Below, piece by piece: positions 24,354 to 35,637 of a DNA stretch of 64,000 bases (positions are counted from its first letter, which is position 1; each line of letters begins with the position of its first letter). Below the pieces are notes generated by a model. That model was not told the DNA's origin and did no database searches. It saw nothing but the letters and a program-made list of their open reading frames with translations. The position numbers were made by a program, and so were the translations under genes. Source of the stretch: Halichondria panicea. Lineage: Eukaryota > Porifera > Demospongiae > Suberitida > Halichondriidae. The stretch covers positions 8,945,122 to 9,009,121 of the forward strand of contig NC_087377.1 in the NCBI RefSeq assembly GCF_963675165.1, read 5' to 3'.

Positions 24354-25691
24354 ATGGGACGAGTAGATAATATTGCTATTGCCTGTTTCGTTCTCATAAC
24401 ACTGCCTTATGAGATAAGTTGTCAATGTTCTGGAAGTTCTGACATTGGTAATACAGAATGTGTGTTACTTACACCATATTATTCGCAATATCAGTGGGCA
24501 ACCTGTTTGACTCATGAGTACGTTCACCGTGCAAGTAATCAGAGGCATATCTGTAGAAACTACGCAACACGTTGCTGGTACCAGTGTCAACTAGAAATAA
24601 ATAATGAGGAAAATGGTCCAGTGTTTGACAACTGCGCATGCTCCTCTGGAGACACTATACCACCGTCCGATGATACCATGCCCACTTTAGCTCCAGAATG
24701 CTTCAGCCCAAGTGGGGATGACTGCAATTGGTATCGAGACTGTCTAGAGGAGCGCTACCAATGTGAAGCGACAGGAGATGGATATGCCATAGAATATGCA
24801 AAAAAATTCTGCGATCTTTTTATGGAAGGATCAAGTGATTTCAGTAGTCAAGGAATGATGTGGATTGACGGAGTACGTAAATGCTTACAGGTAGTTTTGG
24901 TGCCGTCCCTGCGACCTTTTTTAAGCAAAACATGTGCTGACATCAAACAAGAAGCATTTGATAGCCATTCAAGATGCTACCTTGAACCAGGATCAGGAGT
25001 GCCTTCAATTTGTGATCTTTCAATAAGTGATAAATTAGCTGCTTTTTGTACTGTAAACTGTATATCTGGATCAAGAGCTTTTACTATGGAGCCAATTGAA
25101 ACAGGGAGACAAATGCTCGAAGTTATACATGGATGTGCAGCCAGAGGAATTATGTTCTATGGAAATAAAGTTGCAGCACTTTCACTTTTTCTCAAGTCCA
25201 AGATAGTTGATAATACTGTACTGACAGCAGCCAAGATAACGAGCTATATTGCAAATAAGCTACAATTTGATGAGAAAGCAATTGGATGGTTCCCTTTTGT
25301 TGATCGCTCAGAAGATGACACGAACCAACGCAAGCGTCGTGATGTCAAGACACAAAACAGTGATAACCCAATTGTTCTACTGTTATTTAGCTTGGCTTCA
25401 TTGAATATTTCCACCAATCAAGTGGATAATGCATACAGCATTGACCAAATTGTGAGTGAAATCGCAAATGCTGTGCAAAATGGACTACTCTCAAGTATCC
25501 CAGTTGCGGTGAATAATACACAAACTTTTTATGGGGTATCAAGTCTCGGACAGTGTGAAGATGTTCTCTGTAGCAACGGTACAAATGTAACGATCTTAGC
25601 TACCAGTGGAGCAAACGTCTCAAGGCACTTCAAAATGAGCATGGTAGTGTTCAGTGTATACACTTTGCTCGTGTGCCTTTTCTTAAAATGA
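24354..25691 (+). CDS. Cysteine-rich secreted protein with furin-type site and probable GPI anchor
   Basis: One uninterrupted exon of 445 aa. I start at 24354, not at the upstream in-frame ATG (24309), because the gttgcag acceptor at 24328 separates them and the 24354 start gives a clean signal peptide (MGRVDNIAIACFVLITLPYE, then ISC). Residues about 124-230 form a conserved-looking Cys block (CNWYRDCLEERYQC, YAKKFCDLF, WIDGVRKCLQ, SHSRCY). This pattern is known from uncharacterised secreted proteins of sponges and cnidarians and faintly recalls stanniocalcin spacing. A basic RKRR/D site at 326-330 fits proprotein-convertase cleavage. Several N-x-S/T sites lie near the C terminus. The last 20 residues are hydrophobic (MVVFSVYTLLVCLFLK) and end at the stop, as in a GPI signal. 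It lies outside the segmental duplication. Function unknown. Confidence 0.8.
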   Translation: MGRVDNIAIACFVLITLPYEISCQCSGSSDIGNTECVLLTPYYSQYQWATCLTHEYVHRASNQRHICRNYATRCWYQCQLEINNEENGPVFDNCACSSGDTIPPSDDTMPTLAPECFSPSGDDCNWYRDCLEERYQCEATGDGYAIEYAKKFCDLFMEGSSDFSSQGMMWIDGVRKCLQVVLVPSLRPFLSKTCADIKQEAFDSHSRCYLEPGSGVPSICDLSISDKLAAFCTVNCISGSRAFTMEPIETGRQMLEVIHGCAARGIMFYGNKVAALSLFLKSKIVDNTVLTAAKITSYIANKLQFDEKAIGWFPFVDRSEDDTNQRKRRDVKTQNSDNPIVLLLFSLASLNISTNQVDNAYSIDQIVSEIANAVQNGLLSSIPVAVNNTQTFYGVSSLGQCEDVLCSNGTNVTILATSGANVSRHFKMSMVVFSVYTLLVCLFLK

Positions 25692-26387
25692 AGATTATAC
25701 ATCAAATTGCTGTTAGATTTGAAAGCTGCCGATAATCTGCACTTGTGTACAGTAATATTCTGTATGAACGTCTTAAAACTATATACGCTGATTTCTTATT
25801 TAATTACATACACATAATCATAACACATAAGAATAAGAGAAAGTTATTTGCTGCATGTATATTCTTGCTGCCAACTCTGGCCACATCTTTTGTTTACATT
25901 TTATATTGTATTCATAAGACACATGCACCCATGCACTGATACCAAGTGCATAAATTATACAATTATTTTTGCCATTTGACATCTGAGATCAAAGTAATAA
26001 CAGTGCCAGTATTATTATGGCATATTGCATGCACTGGGGCAAAGTGACCTTTTGAAACCTGAGCCCACCCTCCGCCCAATACTTCAAATCATTGTTTTTA
26101 TAGTGACACATGCACTGAGTACAGCATTTGTAGTAATTCCTATGGGAATTTACTATGCAGCATATAATTATGCATGGTTTCGATGCAGTTACTATACAAT
26201 ATTGTAATTCCAGCCACCAAAAACAGAACAAAACTACCAAATTATTGATATGCAGCAAGTGGTTTCTATGCTGGTTTTCCAGGCAACAAATTATATGGCA
26301 ATGTGTGCCACAAGCATTTTATTGGCCCTTGACTACAATCTACTACCAGGCCAATAAACAGCTTGTGGCACACATACACTATAGCAG
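25692..26387. other. Non-coding downstream region
   Basis: No gene. It is AT-rich with no recognised exon; short frames on both strands overlap each other and show no domain. Confidence 0.4.
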
Positions 26388-26592
26388 GTAATTTTCGGGG
26401 AATATGGACAAAATATTCGTGGTTCAGCAATATTGAGATATTTCGTGGGCAATTATTTCGTGGTTGCTGCTTGCACTGCAGATAAAGATAAGGCAAGGTC
26501 GCTTCATTTGTGGGTAAAATATTCGTGGTCAGACCTTCAACCACAAAAACCACGAATATTTTGCCCCGCAAAAATTACCTGCTATATATACG
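26388..26592. mobile_element. TIR element, 'gcaggtaattttcg' family
   Basis: The left end agcaggtaattttcgggg pairs with ccccgcaaaaattacctgct at the right. Inside are inverted phrases with 'attcgtgg' and 'ccacgaatatt'. Relatives are at 34519-34731, 35157-35303 and 35411-35637. Confidence 0.65.
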
Positions 26593-27993
26593 GTAGCCAT
26601 GTAATAACTTAGTCTAATACATGATATACATCAACATTAATGGTATGTTATTGATAGAACAGTAAAATCCTGTTGTGTTAATGTTTACAGTCGGGGATAC
26701 ATTTAACTATAGATAATCTATCAATCGTAACTTTAGGAACATGCCCTGCCTCGATGGAAGTATGTGTAGCCTTTAAAAGCTGCCTCTGCTCAACTAAGCT
26801 GCTTAGCAAGCATGTATAAACTATTGTAGTGCATATGTTGACATGTGTAGTGCCTGTGTACATAGATGGCTTGCTGCTTTGTGTGTAAATATTCTATTGC
26901 TACTAAGGTAGTCCAGAAGGTCTACCAATGGATACTACTCAGTCCTACATGCTGTGTAGCTAGCTGGTCTAAACCCTTTTTAAGTGTCCTAATTAACAGC
27001 TCAGCAAAACTTCAAAGCGGGTAATCGGCATTCATGACAGTATCCAATCTACCACAGAATCCAATATCAACATTGACAAGTTGATAGTACGCTCCTTTGT
27101 TGTTGTATATACAAAAATTTGACCAGTTAAGTATGATGTACAGTTATACAACTATATACTGTATAGTTATACACAATGTATAGTATTAGTGATATCAACT
27201 ATAAACCAAATAATTATATCGTTTTCAACTAATATAATAACTGTATAATTAAGGTATAATAATAATGTAACAGTTATTGTTGCATTTTGAGTGGGCAGAT
27301 CAAAGGAAACATGCACTGTGCCAATATCTGCCATATGGCATAGGTCAAGCCTTGAACTGTGCCACTATCTAGATATTGGCATAGTATGGTTACCTAAAGC
27401 CCACCCTCCACCCAGTAACCTGAAACAGTCAGTGGTAGGCAGAAAACGTTTTTCATGCGTCTGGTGCATTCCACAGCCAAAACAAGTAGTTGAAACTATA
27501 GTTGTCCTATAAAAGGAGTGATGTGTACACGGAAAGTAAAAAAATTATCCGCGGCCGTTAATGACGATGTGCAATTACTGCCTTGACGACGTGCAATTAC
27601 TGATACGCGATTAATCACTGTACGAATCACAGTGAATAGGACAACATGCGATTTATACAAATAATTATACCAAATATACTGAATTCAACTCTAAGTATGC
27701 ATGTATTAATTATGATACGTTGAATTATATACTTATAGTTATACAGTATATAATTATAGCTGGTATAATACCTACCTATGGTACATGTATAATAACTGCA
27801 TGCATGTATAAAGTATAACTGGTATAAAGATCCAATACCGCACAGCTCTCATATACACCCACTCTTGTGCTATTGTATGCCCACGTACGTCCATGCTTTA
27901 ACTAGTTTCTAGACAGTAACTTTAAGTTCGATACATTGCTAAATTGTAGATAATTGACCAGATAGCTGGAGTAGCCAATTAGCGTTAAAATTA
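26593..27993. other. AT-rich non-coding stretch
   Basis: No supported gene. A weak open frame at 27291-27512 shares phrases with 26030-26090 (gggcaaagt-type and cccaccctccgcccaat-type text) and is probably repeat-derived. A short imperfect direct repeat (gatgtgcaattactg / gacgtgcaattactg) lies near 27565-27605. Confidence 0.4.
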
Positions 27994-28966
27994 TATTAAT
28001 TGCAGGTGTCTCTAATACCTAACCACTTTGAACACTAAAAGCTTACATGTAAAGCCTATTGACCATAGTAGTTAGTGAACAGGCTATTTAGCTCCCTCAA
28101 GATATACTAATTGCAGGTGTCTCTAATACCTAACCACTTTGAACACTAAAAGCTTACATGTAAAGCCTATTGACCATAGTAGTCAGTGAACAGGCTATTT
28201 AGCTCCCTCAAGATATACTAATTGCAGGTGTCTCTAATACCTAACCACTTTGAACACTAAAAGCTTACATGTAAAGCCTATTGACCATAGTAGTCAGTGA
28301 ACAGGCTATTTAGCTCCCTCAAGATATATTAATTGCAGGTGTCTCTAATACCTAACCACTTTGAACACTAAAAGCTTACATGTAAAGCCTATTGACCATA
28401 GTAGTTAGTGAACAGGCTATTTAGCTCCCTCAAGATATATTAATTGCAGGTGTCTCTAATACCTAACCACTTTGAACACTAAAAGCTTACATGTAAAGCC
28501 TATTGACCATAGTAGTCAGTGAACAGGCTATTTAGCTCCCTCAAGATATACTAATTGCAGGTGTCTCTAATACCTAACCACTTTGAACACTAAAAGCTTA
28601 CATGTAAAGCCTATTGACCATAGTAGTTAGTGAACAGGCTATTTAGCTCCCTCAAGATATATTAATTGCAGGTGTCTCTAATACCTAACCACTTTGAACA
28701 CTAAAAGCTTACATGTAAAGCCTATTGACCATAGTAGTCAGTGAACAGGCTATTTAGCTCCCTTATATTAATTGCAGGTGTCTCTAATACCTAACCACTT
28801 TGAACACTAAAAGCTTACATGTAAAGCCTATTGACCATAGTAGTCAGTGAACAGGCTATTTAGCTCCCTTATATTAATTGCAGGTGTCTCTAATACCTAA
28901 CCACTTTGAACACTAAAAGCTTACATGTAAAGCCTATTGACTATAGTAGTTAGTGAACAGGCTACT
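27994..28966. repeat. 111-bp satellite array, nine units
   Basis: The phrase tgcaggtgtctctaatacct recurs at 28001, 28112, 28223, 28334, 28445, 28556, 28667, 28773 and 28879. The spacing is 111 bp six times and then 106 bp twice; the shorter units lack the 'caagata' part of the junction. Units are almost identical, differing mainly at a t/c in 'gtagt(t/c)agtg'. The array has no open frame and no spacer structure. Confidence 0.97.
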
Positions 28967-29310
28967 CAAGATGTCTCATGCATAATACTTGCCAATTAAT
29001 TAGGAGATGTAGCTTTCGGTCCAAAATTTGTTGGTGTTGCGCGCCAGGGGTTTCAAGGCACTACGCTCCCATCAACCTTTAGAGCACCCTCTTACTATAA
29101 ATTATGGCTACGCCCCTAAATGGACATCTTTGTGACCAATCAGATTATACCATTTTTACGGCAGTGCTTGATTTACATTTTCTCTGATAAGGTTGGCATT
29201 TCAAGTAAGTGAACATGCACGAGTACAGTTGTAGTTGGACTGATAATGTGTAAGCAGTATTATAGCTTTATAGCTATATAGTGAAACTTGTCTATACTGT
29301 GGTCATTCAA
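28967..29310. other. Spacer between two tandem arrays
   Basis: No gene or clear element is seen, apart from a moderately GC-rich piece near 29035-29110. Confidence 0.35.
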
Positions 29311-29315
29311 TTATA

Positions 29316-29780
29316 GGCCACTCTCTATAATACAGCCAGGTTAATGGGCCTCAAACTCAATAGCATGTGTTTGGACCTGTGTTAGCAGGCCATGCACTCT
29401 CTGTAATACAGCCAGGTTAATGGGTCTCAAAGTCTCCATAGCATGTGTTTGGACCTGTGTTAGCAGGCCACTCTCTATAATACAGCCATCAGGTTAATGG
29501 GCCTCAAAGTCTCCATAGCATGTGTTTGGACCTGTGTTAGCAGGCCATGCACTCTCTGTAATACAGCCAGGTTAATGGGTCTCAAAGTCTCCATAGCATG
29601 TGTTTGGACCTGTGTTAGCAGGCCACTCTCTATAATACAGCCATCAGGTTAATGGGCCTCAAAGTCTCCATAGCATGTGTTTGGACCTGTGTTAGCAAGG
29701 TTAAATGGGCCCCAAAGTCTCCATAGCATGTGTTTGGACCTGTGTTAGCAGGCCATGACTTCTTTATTATACAGCCACAG
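29316..29780. repeat. 78-bp tandem array with 155-bp higher-order dimer
   Basis: The phrase tagcatgtgtttggacctgt recurs at 29361, 29439, 29516, 29594, 29671 and 29724 (spacings 78, 77, 78, 77, 53). Units alternate between a 'ccactctctataatacag ... gggcctc' type and a 'ccatgcactctctgtaatac ... gggtctc' type, so the real period is a dimer. The last unit is truncated. Confidence 0.92.
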
Positions 29781-30310
29781 TCTATAAAATGTTGCTGCTA
29801 GAGCCCCTATACACATAATTATATTGATGTATGCTTTTTTATTCATGGAGTGGACAAGAATGAATGCCATGTGTACCATATAGAAAGTAGCTAGAGTCAA
29901 AAAAGCTAGCATGAGGGGCAAAAAACGATGTGGGTGGGCCTGAGAAACAAGTGATTAGTTTGTGTGGCCTTACAATAATAATTATGTTTATGCATTTCTT
30001 TACTGAAAGCTAACATTCAAGTTTGCTTAGCAGATGTTCATTGTGTAAATAGCTTGTGGTAAACAGGTTTCTGTTATTATGTCTGATCATAATAACGTTC
30101 ACTCTGACATTATACATCTACCTTAAACTTTAGTATATACTATAAAGTATATAGTAAATGGCCACCCTTGAAATAGCTATGTAGCTGGGTATCCCATTTC
30201 TGGACTTCCACAATAGTTATCGTTGTTAATGATTTGCTAATGTGTTTATGCAGTTGTATAAACCATTCACTCTATTGCCTATACACACACACATACATTC
30301 ACCACTTTAG

Positions 30311-30436
30311 CTGACCTATGTCGATATTGATCTGAGCAGCAAACGTCCAAAGCCAGGGAGTGATCAACAGGCAGCCCAACAACCCGGGGGATATCCAGTG
30401 GAGTATTCCAGCGTGGAGCATAGCAGCGCATCTTAG
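30311..30436 (+). CDS. Isolated terminal exon with two ITIM-consensus tyrosine motifs
   Basis: After a caccactttag acceptor, 41 codons remain open and end in TAG: LTYVDIDLSSKRPKPG, then a Gln/Pro/Gly linker, then GGYPVEYSSVEHSSAS. LTYVDI and VEYSSV both fit the ITIM consensus (S/I/V/L)xYxx(I/V/L). This is the typical make-up of a receptor's last cytoplasmic exon. The hydrophobic minus-strand frame over the same bases has no splice support and is treated as its shadow. No upstream ectodomain or transmembrane exon was found nearby, so it may be an orphan relic or the end of a gene with distant exons. Confidence 0.45.
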   Translation: MTYVDIDLSSKRPKPGSDQQAAQQPGGYPVEYSSVEHSSAS

Positions 30437-30686
30437 CAGAACATCCACAAACAAAAAAAGTACTCCATATTGCTGATTATTAGACTTAGCTTTTGTAGTG
30501 TAGCTAGTTAGCACATTTAATTTCATAATAAGCACGATATGCTGAAACCTGAAACTAAAATCAATCACACGTGTGAGCACAATCACCCCCAACCTCTTTT
30601 ATAACCTCTCATCACTAGTATGAGTTTTTTTGTACCTTCATGCAGAGTAGATGATTATAATTGTCCTGTGGGACATCACATTTTAT

Positions 30687-31150
30687 CATAGATTGAAGAG
30701 TTAGAGGGATAGGAAACGGAGTGGTGCACGTGATGATTTTACATTGAATCTGCAGTGGAGCCTCGAAAATTATCCGCGCTACGCCCTATGAACGAGGCTA
30801 TTAACCACATTTTTGCCGGGTAACTCCCAAAGCTGTGTTTCCTCGAGATATCATCTCTTTCAGCAACTTATAACACGCCTATATAGTCCATGAGCCACGT
30901 GTAGTACTTGCTAATGACTGACCACACCCAGTAAAAAGAGACTTTCCAATAAAGTTATATGTTCCCAAGGCTGTTTTAGAGCTATTGGAACATGTAACGT
31001 GTAAGCGTGCTGGTTATGACTACTTGTAGTTTATTATGCACTGAGTGTAGAAATAGATATTGTTGTGATGGCCTCGATTAAACCGCAGCGTAGCGCGGAT
31101 GTTACTCGAGATACCAACCGTTTCCTATCCCTCTAACTCTTCAATCTATG
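30687..31150. mobile_element. TIR element of the CATAGATTGAAGAG family, 464 bp
   Basis: The ends are catagattgaagagttagag and its inverse, flanked by a 7-bp direct repeat attttat (30680-30686 and 31151-31157). The body is closely similar to 9839-10365. No transposase is encoded. Confidence 0.85.
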
Positions 31151-31481
31151 ATTTTATCGAGTGTCAATTTCTGTGAATCTTGCATGCCAGGTTAGGTTAA
31201 TTATTGGACTCTACTATTAGGTAAAGATCATTCAGAATCAAAAGTAAAATTATTGTATTGAGGTATAATTATGCTATTGTAAATGATAGTCCACATTAAT
31301 TGCTAGATGCTCCTATTATATTGAGTACATGTATATAATTATATACACGTATAAATATGGAAGTAAGTATAGTAGTATAGCTATTAAGTGTAAATTGTTC
31401 TGTAAATATACACTCCTGCACAAGCTTCGCCTATATGCAACTTTACATGTATACACGTACACTGATCTGATACTGACTCAG

Positions 31482-31595
31482 GTTCTCTCTGCTCGATCAT
31501 GGGATGAAAAGAACAACCTAACCAGCTTTCGTCGTGATCATGGTAAAAAAGAAAAACCCAAGCCATACAGAGAGCCAGCCATACAATGGAGATAA
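31482..31595 (+). CDS. Weak terminal-exon candidate, basic tail
   Basis: After a gactcag acceptor, 37 codons (VLSARSWDEKNNLTSFRRD, then GKKEKPKPYREP) end in TAA. It is 1 kb after the ITIM-type exon and could belong to the same degraded locus. No family recognised. Confidence 0.25.
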   Translation, partial: VLSARSWDEKNNLTSFRRDHGKKEKPKPYREPAIQWR

Positions 31596-31599
31596 TTGA

Positions 31600-32971
31600 G
31601 GTGAGATTATTGTTATATGGATGCTTATTGTTAAATTGTTACTTCATAGGTGATGAGATACTGTTTCAGTAAGACAGATTTTTCCCTGTCAGTTTGATTT
31701 GTTCAACATTTCCCCCCTTGCTTGTTATACTATCTCAGGTATATCCATGTGTATCATAATTCTACTAAAGTGAAAAAATCTTGTGAAGTAATCAAAACAT
31801 GTGCAGTCAATTCAAAGCTTACATAAATTCCAAAACACTGAAAACTGAAAATAACGTGAACAATTTAGTATTGATCATCTGCCTAGTGTCTACAGTATAA
31901 CTTATTTGCGCAGCTATATAGGCTTTTCAAGTTATACAGTGATATAATTATTGTTATAAGGTAAGTTAAGAAAGTACTTAATGACAGCTTGCAGGTACAA
32001 TAATTATCTTTAGGCTCTAAATTTCTCTTCGTTGGGCCCAAATTCGTTCCAAAGTTCAAGCAAACTTTTTATATAATTCGTAGTCCCTAAATTCCTATCG
32101 CTGGCCGAAAGTTGAGTGAATAGTTTTTACGGGAAAGATTCCTGCGTACTTTTGATTAAGATTGTAGTGAAATTACACAAGCTGGAAATACCACTAAATT
32201 TCCCAACCAAGTTGCTTAAAGCTCAAGCCTAACTATTTTGAGCAAAAATTAATGGCTATAGGATCTAATTATAGCCATCCTCACTAAATGACGAGAGCAT
32301 ATATAACTCCAACGTTAACAAAGTCATGAAAATGTACAGCTAGTGCACTACTAGGTAGTATAAGTTTCATCACATAGTTATGCACTTTTTGAACAATACT
32401 TATACACCTGCAGGTAAAATACATGCATATACCCAGCAAGTTTATTTACCAATGACTAATGAGCTAGTGCACACATGCAGTAACACACAAAGTTTCAGCA
32501 ACCTTTAATTTAATGTACAAGTGCACCAAAGAATCAGCTGCTTAACATAACTCACATTTTCTTACAATCATTAACCAACCTTTTCAGTACTGTCATGAGC
32601 CCTCACTATTCTAACCGGGCCTTTTCCACGTCAATATTATATAACTTTCACAAATACGGATTATAACCTTCATCAGAACTTTACAAAACTTCACTCAGAA
32701 TTGTATTATCCCCTCGTTTTTTTTCAATTCAAGCAGTTAATTGTTTTCGGTCCCATTCATATACATAGATCTAATACAGCCGGAATGACGTTTTATATAG
32801 ATGTGGTTTACCAAATTACAACATAATTATCGTATAGCTGATTATTTTCGTATGGTAGAAATTTTCGCATTGTATAGAGCATCATAATTAATGGGTTCAA
32901 CCTCACTATCTTGAGCTGTAAAATACGACGTATTTAATTTACAAAAAATTTGTACGAAAATTACCCACTAT
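31600..32971. other. Non-coding AT-rich region
   Basis: No gene or complete repeat unit is recognised. Confidence 0.35.
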
Positions 32972-33162
32972 CAAGGGTGTATGAGAGAAGAGGGCATGCA
33001 ACAGCTTGCGAGCAAAAACTGTAAGTGGGCAGTGGAATTTATTGGAAATGAAAATAAATGATTTTGTCTAAAGTACATGTGCAAATTGCAGATTGAATAC
33101 AGTTTTTGCTCGCACGTTGAACTAATAGTGAGTTGCATGCCCTCTTCTCTCATACGCCCTTG
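32972..33162. mobile_element. 191-bp MITE (TIR caagggtgtatgagagaaga)
   Basis: The left end caagggtgtatgagagaaga, extending to ...gggcatgcaac, pairs with the right end gttgcatgccctcttctctc...gcccttg. The arms are about 31 bp with one mismatch. It is non-coding. Confidence 0.8.
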
Positions 33163-34518
33163 AATTTTAACTCAAACTCGGTACTGACCTGTGTTTCCAA
33201 AACCAGCTGCCTGCATGTTACCCACATAAAGGTGCCCATTATTCCAGCATATATAATTCTAGATATCACCCAAAAAATGTGCCTATCATGCTCAAAATAA
33301 TTATGCTAGCATAATCTACCAAGGCCTAGTATAGCACTTGATAATTTTCACTGTTTTTGAAAGTTAGTCATCCTTCACAAAAACTTTTCCACGAACATGT
33401 AGCTAACGGTGTATGCAACGTGCATTGACATACCATATAGCGCAACATTTATTCATTTTTAAAGGCAATTTTCCACGAAAATTAAGTCCGTTAAAAATTT
33501 CGCGCTATCTGGCAAAGTTAATAATTATAATTCATGTGTATATATATATACCTGGTATCTTCCAAACTGAACACTATCTCTCGAAAAAGTTCCAAGTCTC
33601 TCAAAAGGACTATATACTTTATCCTATTAAAATCGTTAATCATGTTTGTGCTAAATCGATCCCATTCAAATTTCCTTATCACTGTCTCACCATTATGTAA
33701 AACCAAGAAGATATTGCTCAGTTTGATGAAAGAGTATTTGCTGACAACAATTAATGTATTACATATCATACACTTATAGGTCAGGCAATGTTTTCAGTAC
33801 TTCTTAGTCTAGATGTACAGACAGAGCATGTGAGTTTTTCCATTAGGTCAACCCTAACTTGCATTAGGTCTTTCTTGATGACCATGACTTCTCTCTTTGT
33901 TGTCAGAGCAGCAACAGTTACCTAAATAAGTGCATGTAGATGTTCACAAATTAATACTAGAAGTAATAATTATACAGAGTGTATGTGCTTCTAAAATTTA
34001 GGTGTATTGTGCATGTACCGTGAACACAACAACACAACAAAGTGCTCCTAAATTTAGGAGCATAATTATTGTAGCATGTGTATGTTAGGCCCAAAACAGA
34101 AACCATGATACGCAATGAAACAGCAACAACAAGAAAGTGAAACCCAATATTGGATGTGGCTACTGCTGTCTCATTCATGTGTGGCAGAATTTCATCTATA
34201 GGGGGGGGAAGCTTCCCCCCCAAAAGAGAGGGGAAAATAGGAGGAGAGAGAGAGAGAGGGAATTTGAGTACTAGACCCAACATTATCTAGACACGGTCTT
34301 TTGCTACATGTAGCTTTGCTAGAGGATGATTGGTCATCATCTAGTCTTACCACAAATCTATCCATTGCTTTTGTATATAATTAGTACACTGTCATGTGGT
34401 TTCAGTGTTCTATATAATTATGGTACACAATTACAAACCAGCATACCACGTTACATGGAGTTGCCTGTCAATGCATATTGCCAGGAGTACATTGCTAATA
34501 GGCCACAACAACAAACAA
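33163..34518. other. Non-coding with repeat fragments
   Basis: A partial unit of the 'tagcgc...aaaattaagtcc' TIR type lies at about 33430-33512. A short G/C palindrome (gggggggaagcttccccccc) is at about 34203-34222. No gene. Confidence 0.4.
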
Positions 34519-34731
34519 TACCGTACAGCGTGAAATTTTCGTGGGGCAAAATATTCGTGGTTTTCGTGGTTGGAGGTCTGACCACGAATATTTTACCCAC
34601 GAATGAAGCGACCTTGCCTACCTTTACCTGCAGTGCAAGCTCCAACCACGAAAATATTACCCACGAAATGTCTCAATATTGCTGAACCACGAATATTTTG
34701 TCCCCCGAAAATTGCCCGCTATACGGTATTA
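34519..34731. mobile_element. TIR element, 'accgtatagcgggaaattttcg' family
   Basis: The left end ataccgtacagcgtgaaatt pairs with the right end aaaattgcccgctatacggt. The internal inverted text (attcgtgg... / ...ccacgaat) matches 26388-26592. Confidence 0.65.
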
Positions 34732-35156
34732 TATACGGGCGTGGCCTCAACATTTTTTGCGCTGGCGCACACGGTTCCTTTTCAAGCTTCCCCCCACATT
34801 TAAAATCCTAGATGAAACCCTGTGTGGCCATGCATGAATAGCGCTAGATACTTTATGATAAATATAAGTCATCTGTGTTTCTAATTTTCAGCTTTGTATA
34901 AAGTCCTGGGATAATATAGGCTTCTTTGGAGGGAGTATTCATAATTATACATGACTGCATGTGCATGTATAGTGTTTCATTGAACCTCCTTATTTATCAG
35001 TAATGTATAACAGTGCATGGTGGTCCCATTTAGTATACATGTGGGCTTATTACAGGAGTTAATTCATATAAGAAAAGAGTCACGTTTCATAAGACTGTGG
35101 GTATGACCATAATTATATGGAAAGTGCATAGTTGTACACTATACTAAGCTGAGTAC

Positions 35157-35303
35157 CGTAGAGCGGGTAATTTTTGTGGGGTAAAAAATTCGTTTAACTT
35201 GAAAACGGTGATTTTGGTGAGTAACAATTTTATTGCCTGCACTGCATTGCAAAAAATTTCGTGTAGGTCAGCTTGCCCACGAAAATTACCCGCTATACGG
35301 TAT
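35157..35303. mobile_element. TIR element, same family, about 147 bp
   Basis: The ends are accgtagagcgggtaatttt and gaaaattacccgctatacgg. Confidence 0.7.
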
Positions 35304-35410
35304 ACGATGAAGTTATAGACGCTATATAATAGTACCGTATATATACGTGAATGTGTGTTGGGTGTAAAAAACATGCAAAATATATCCATAAGTACTTAGA
35401 AACCTAATAC

Positions 35411-35637
35411 CGTATAGCGCGAAATTTTCGAGGGGCTTAATTTTCGTGGATTTCGTGGGTTAGCAATCCTACACGAAAATTAAGTCCACGAAAATCGTTC
35501 TTTACCTGCTATAACGTGCAAGATTTAAAGGCGTGGCTTCCGGTAAGCAGTCATTCCGCGAACATTGTGCAACGAAATGGCTTTTAGAGGCCAATCCACG
35601 AAATATAAGTGCCTCGAAAATTTCGCGCTATACGGTA
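35411..35637. mobile_element. TIR element, 'accgtatagcgcgaaattttcg' family, about 227 bp
   Basis: The left end accgtatagcgcgaaatttt pairs with aaaatttcgcgctatacggt at the right. It is the most regular member of this family in the window. Confidence 0.75.

Noticed and set aside
27994..28966. Evenly spaced repeats that could suggest a CRISPR array
   Set aside because: The whole 111-bp unit repeats with no unique spacers and the setting is eukaryotic, so it is a satellite.
30299..30592. A 97-codon hydrophobic open frame on the minus strand
   Set aside because: It overlaps the plus-strand exon at 30311-30436, has no splice or signal context, and its hydrophobicity is explained by reading a Gln/Ser/Pro-rich exon backwards.
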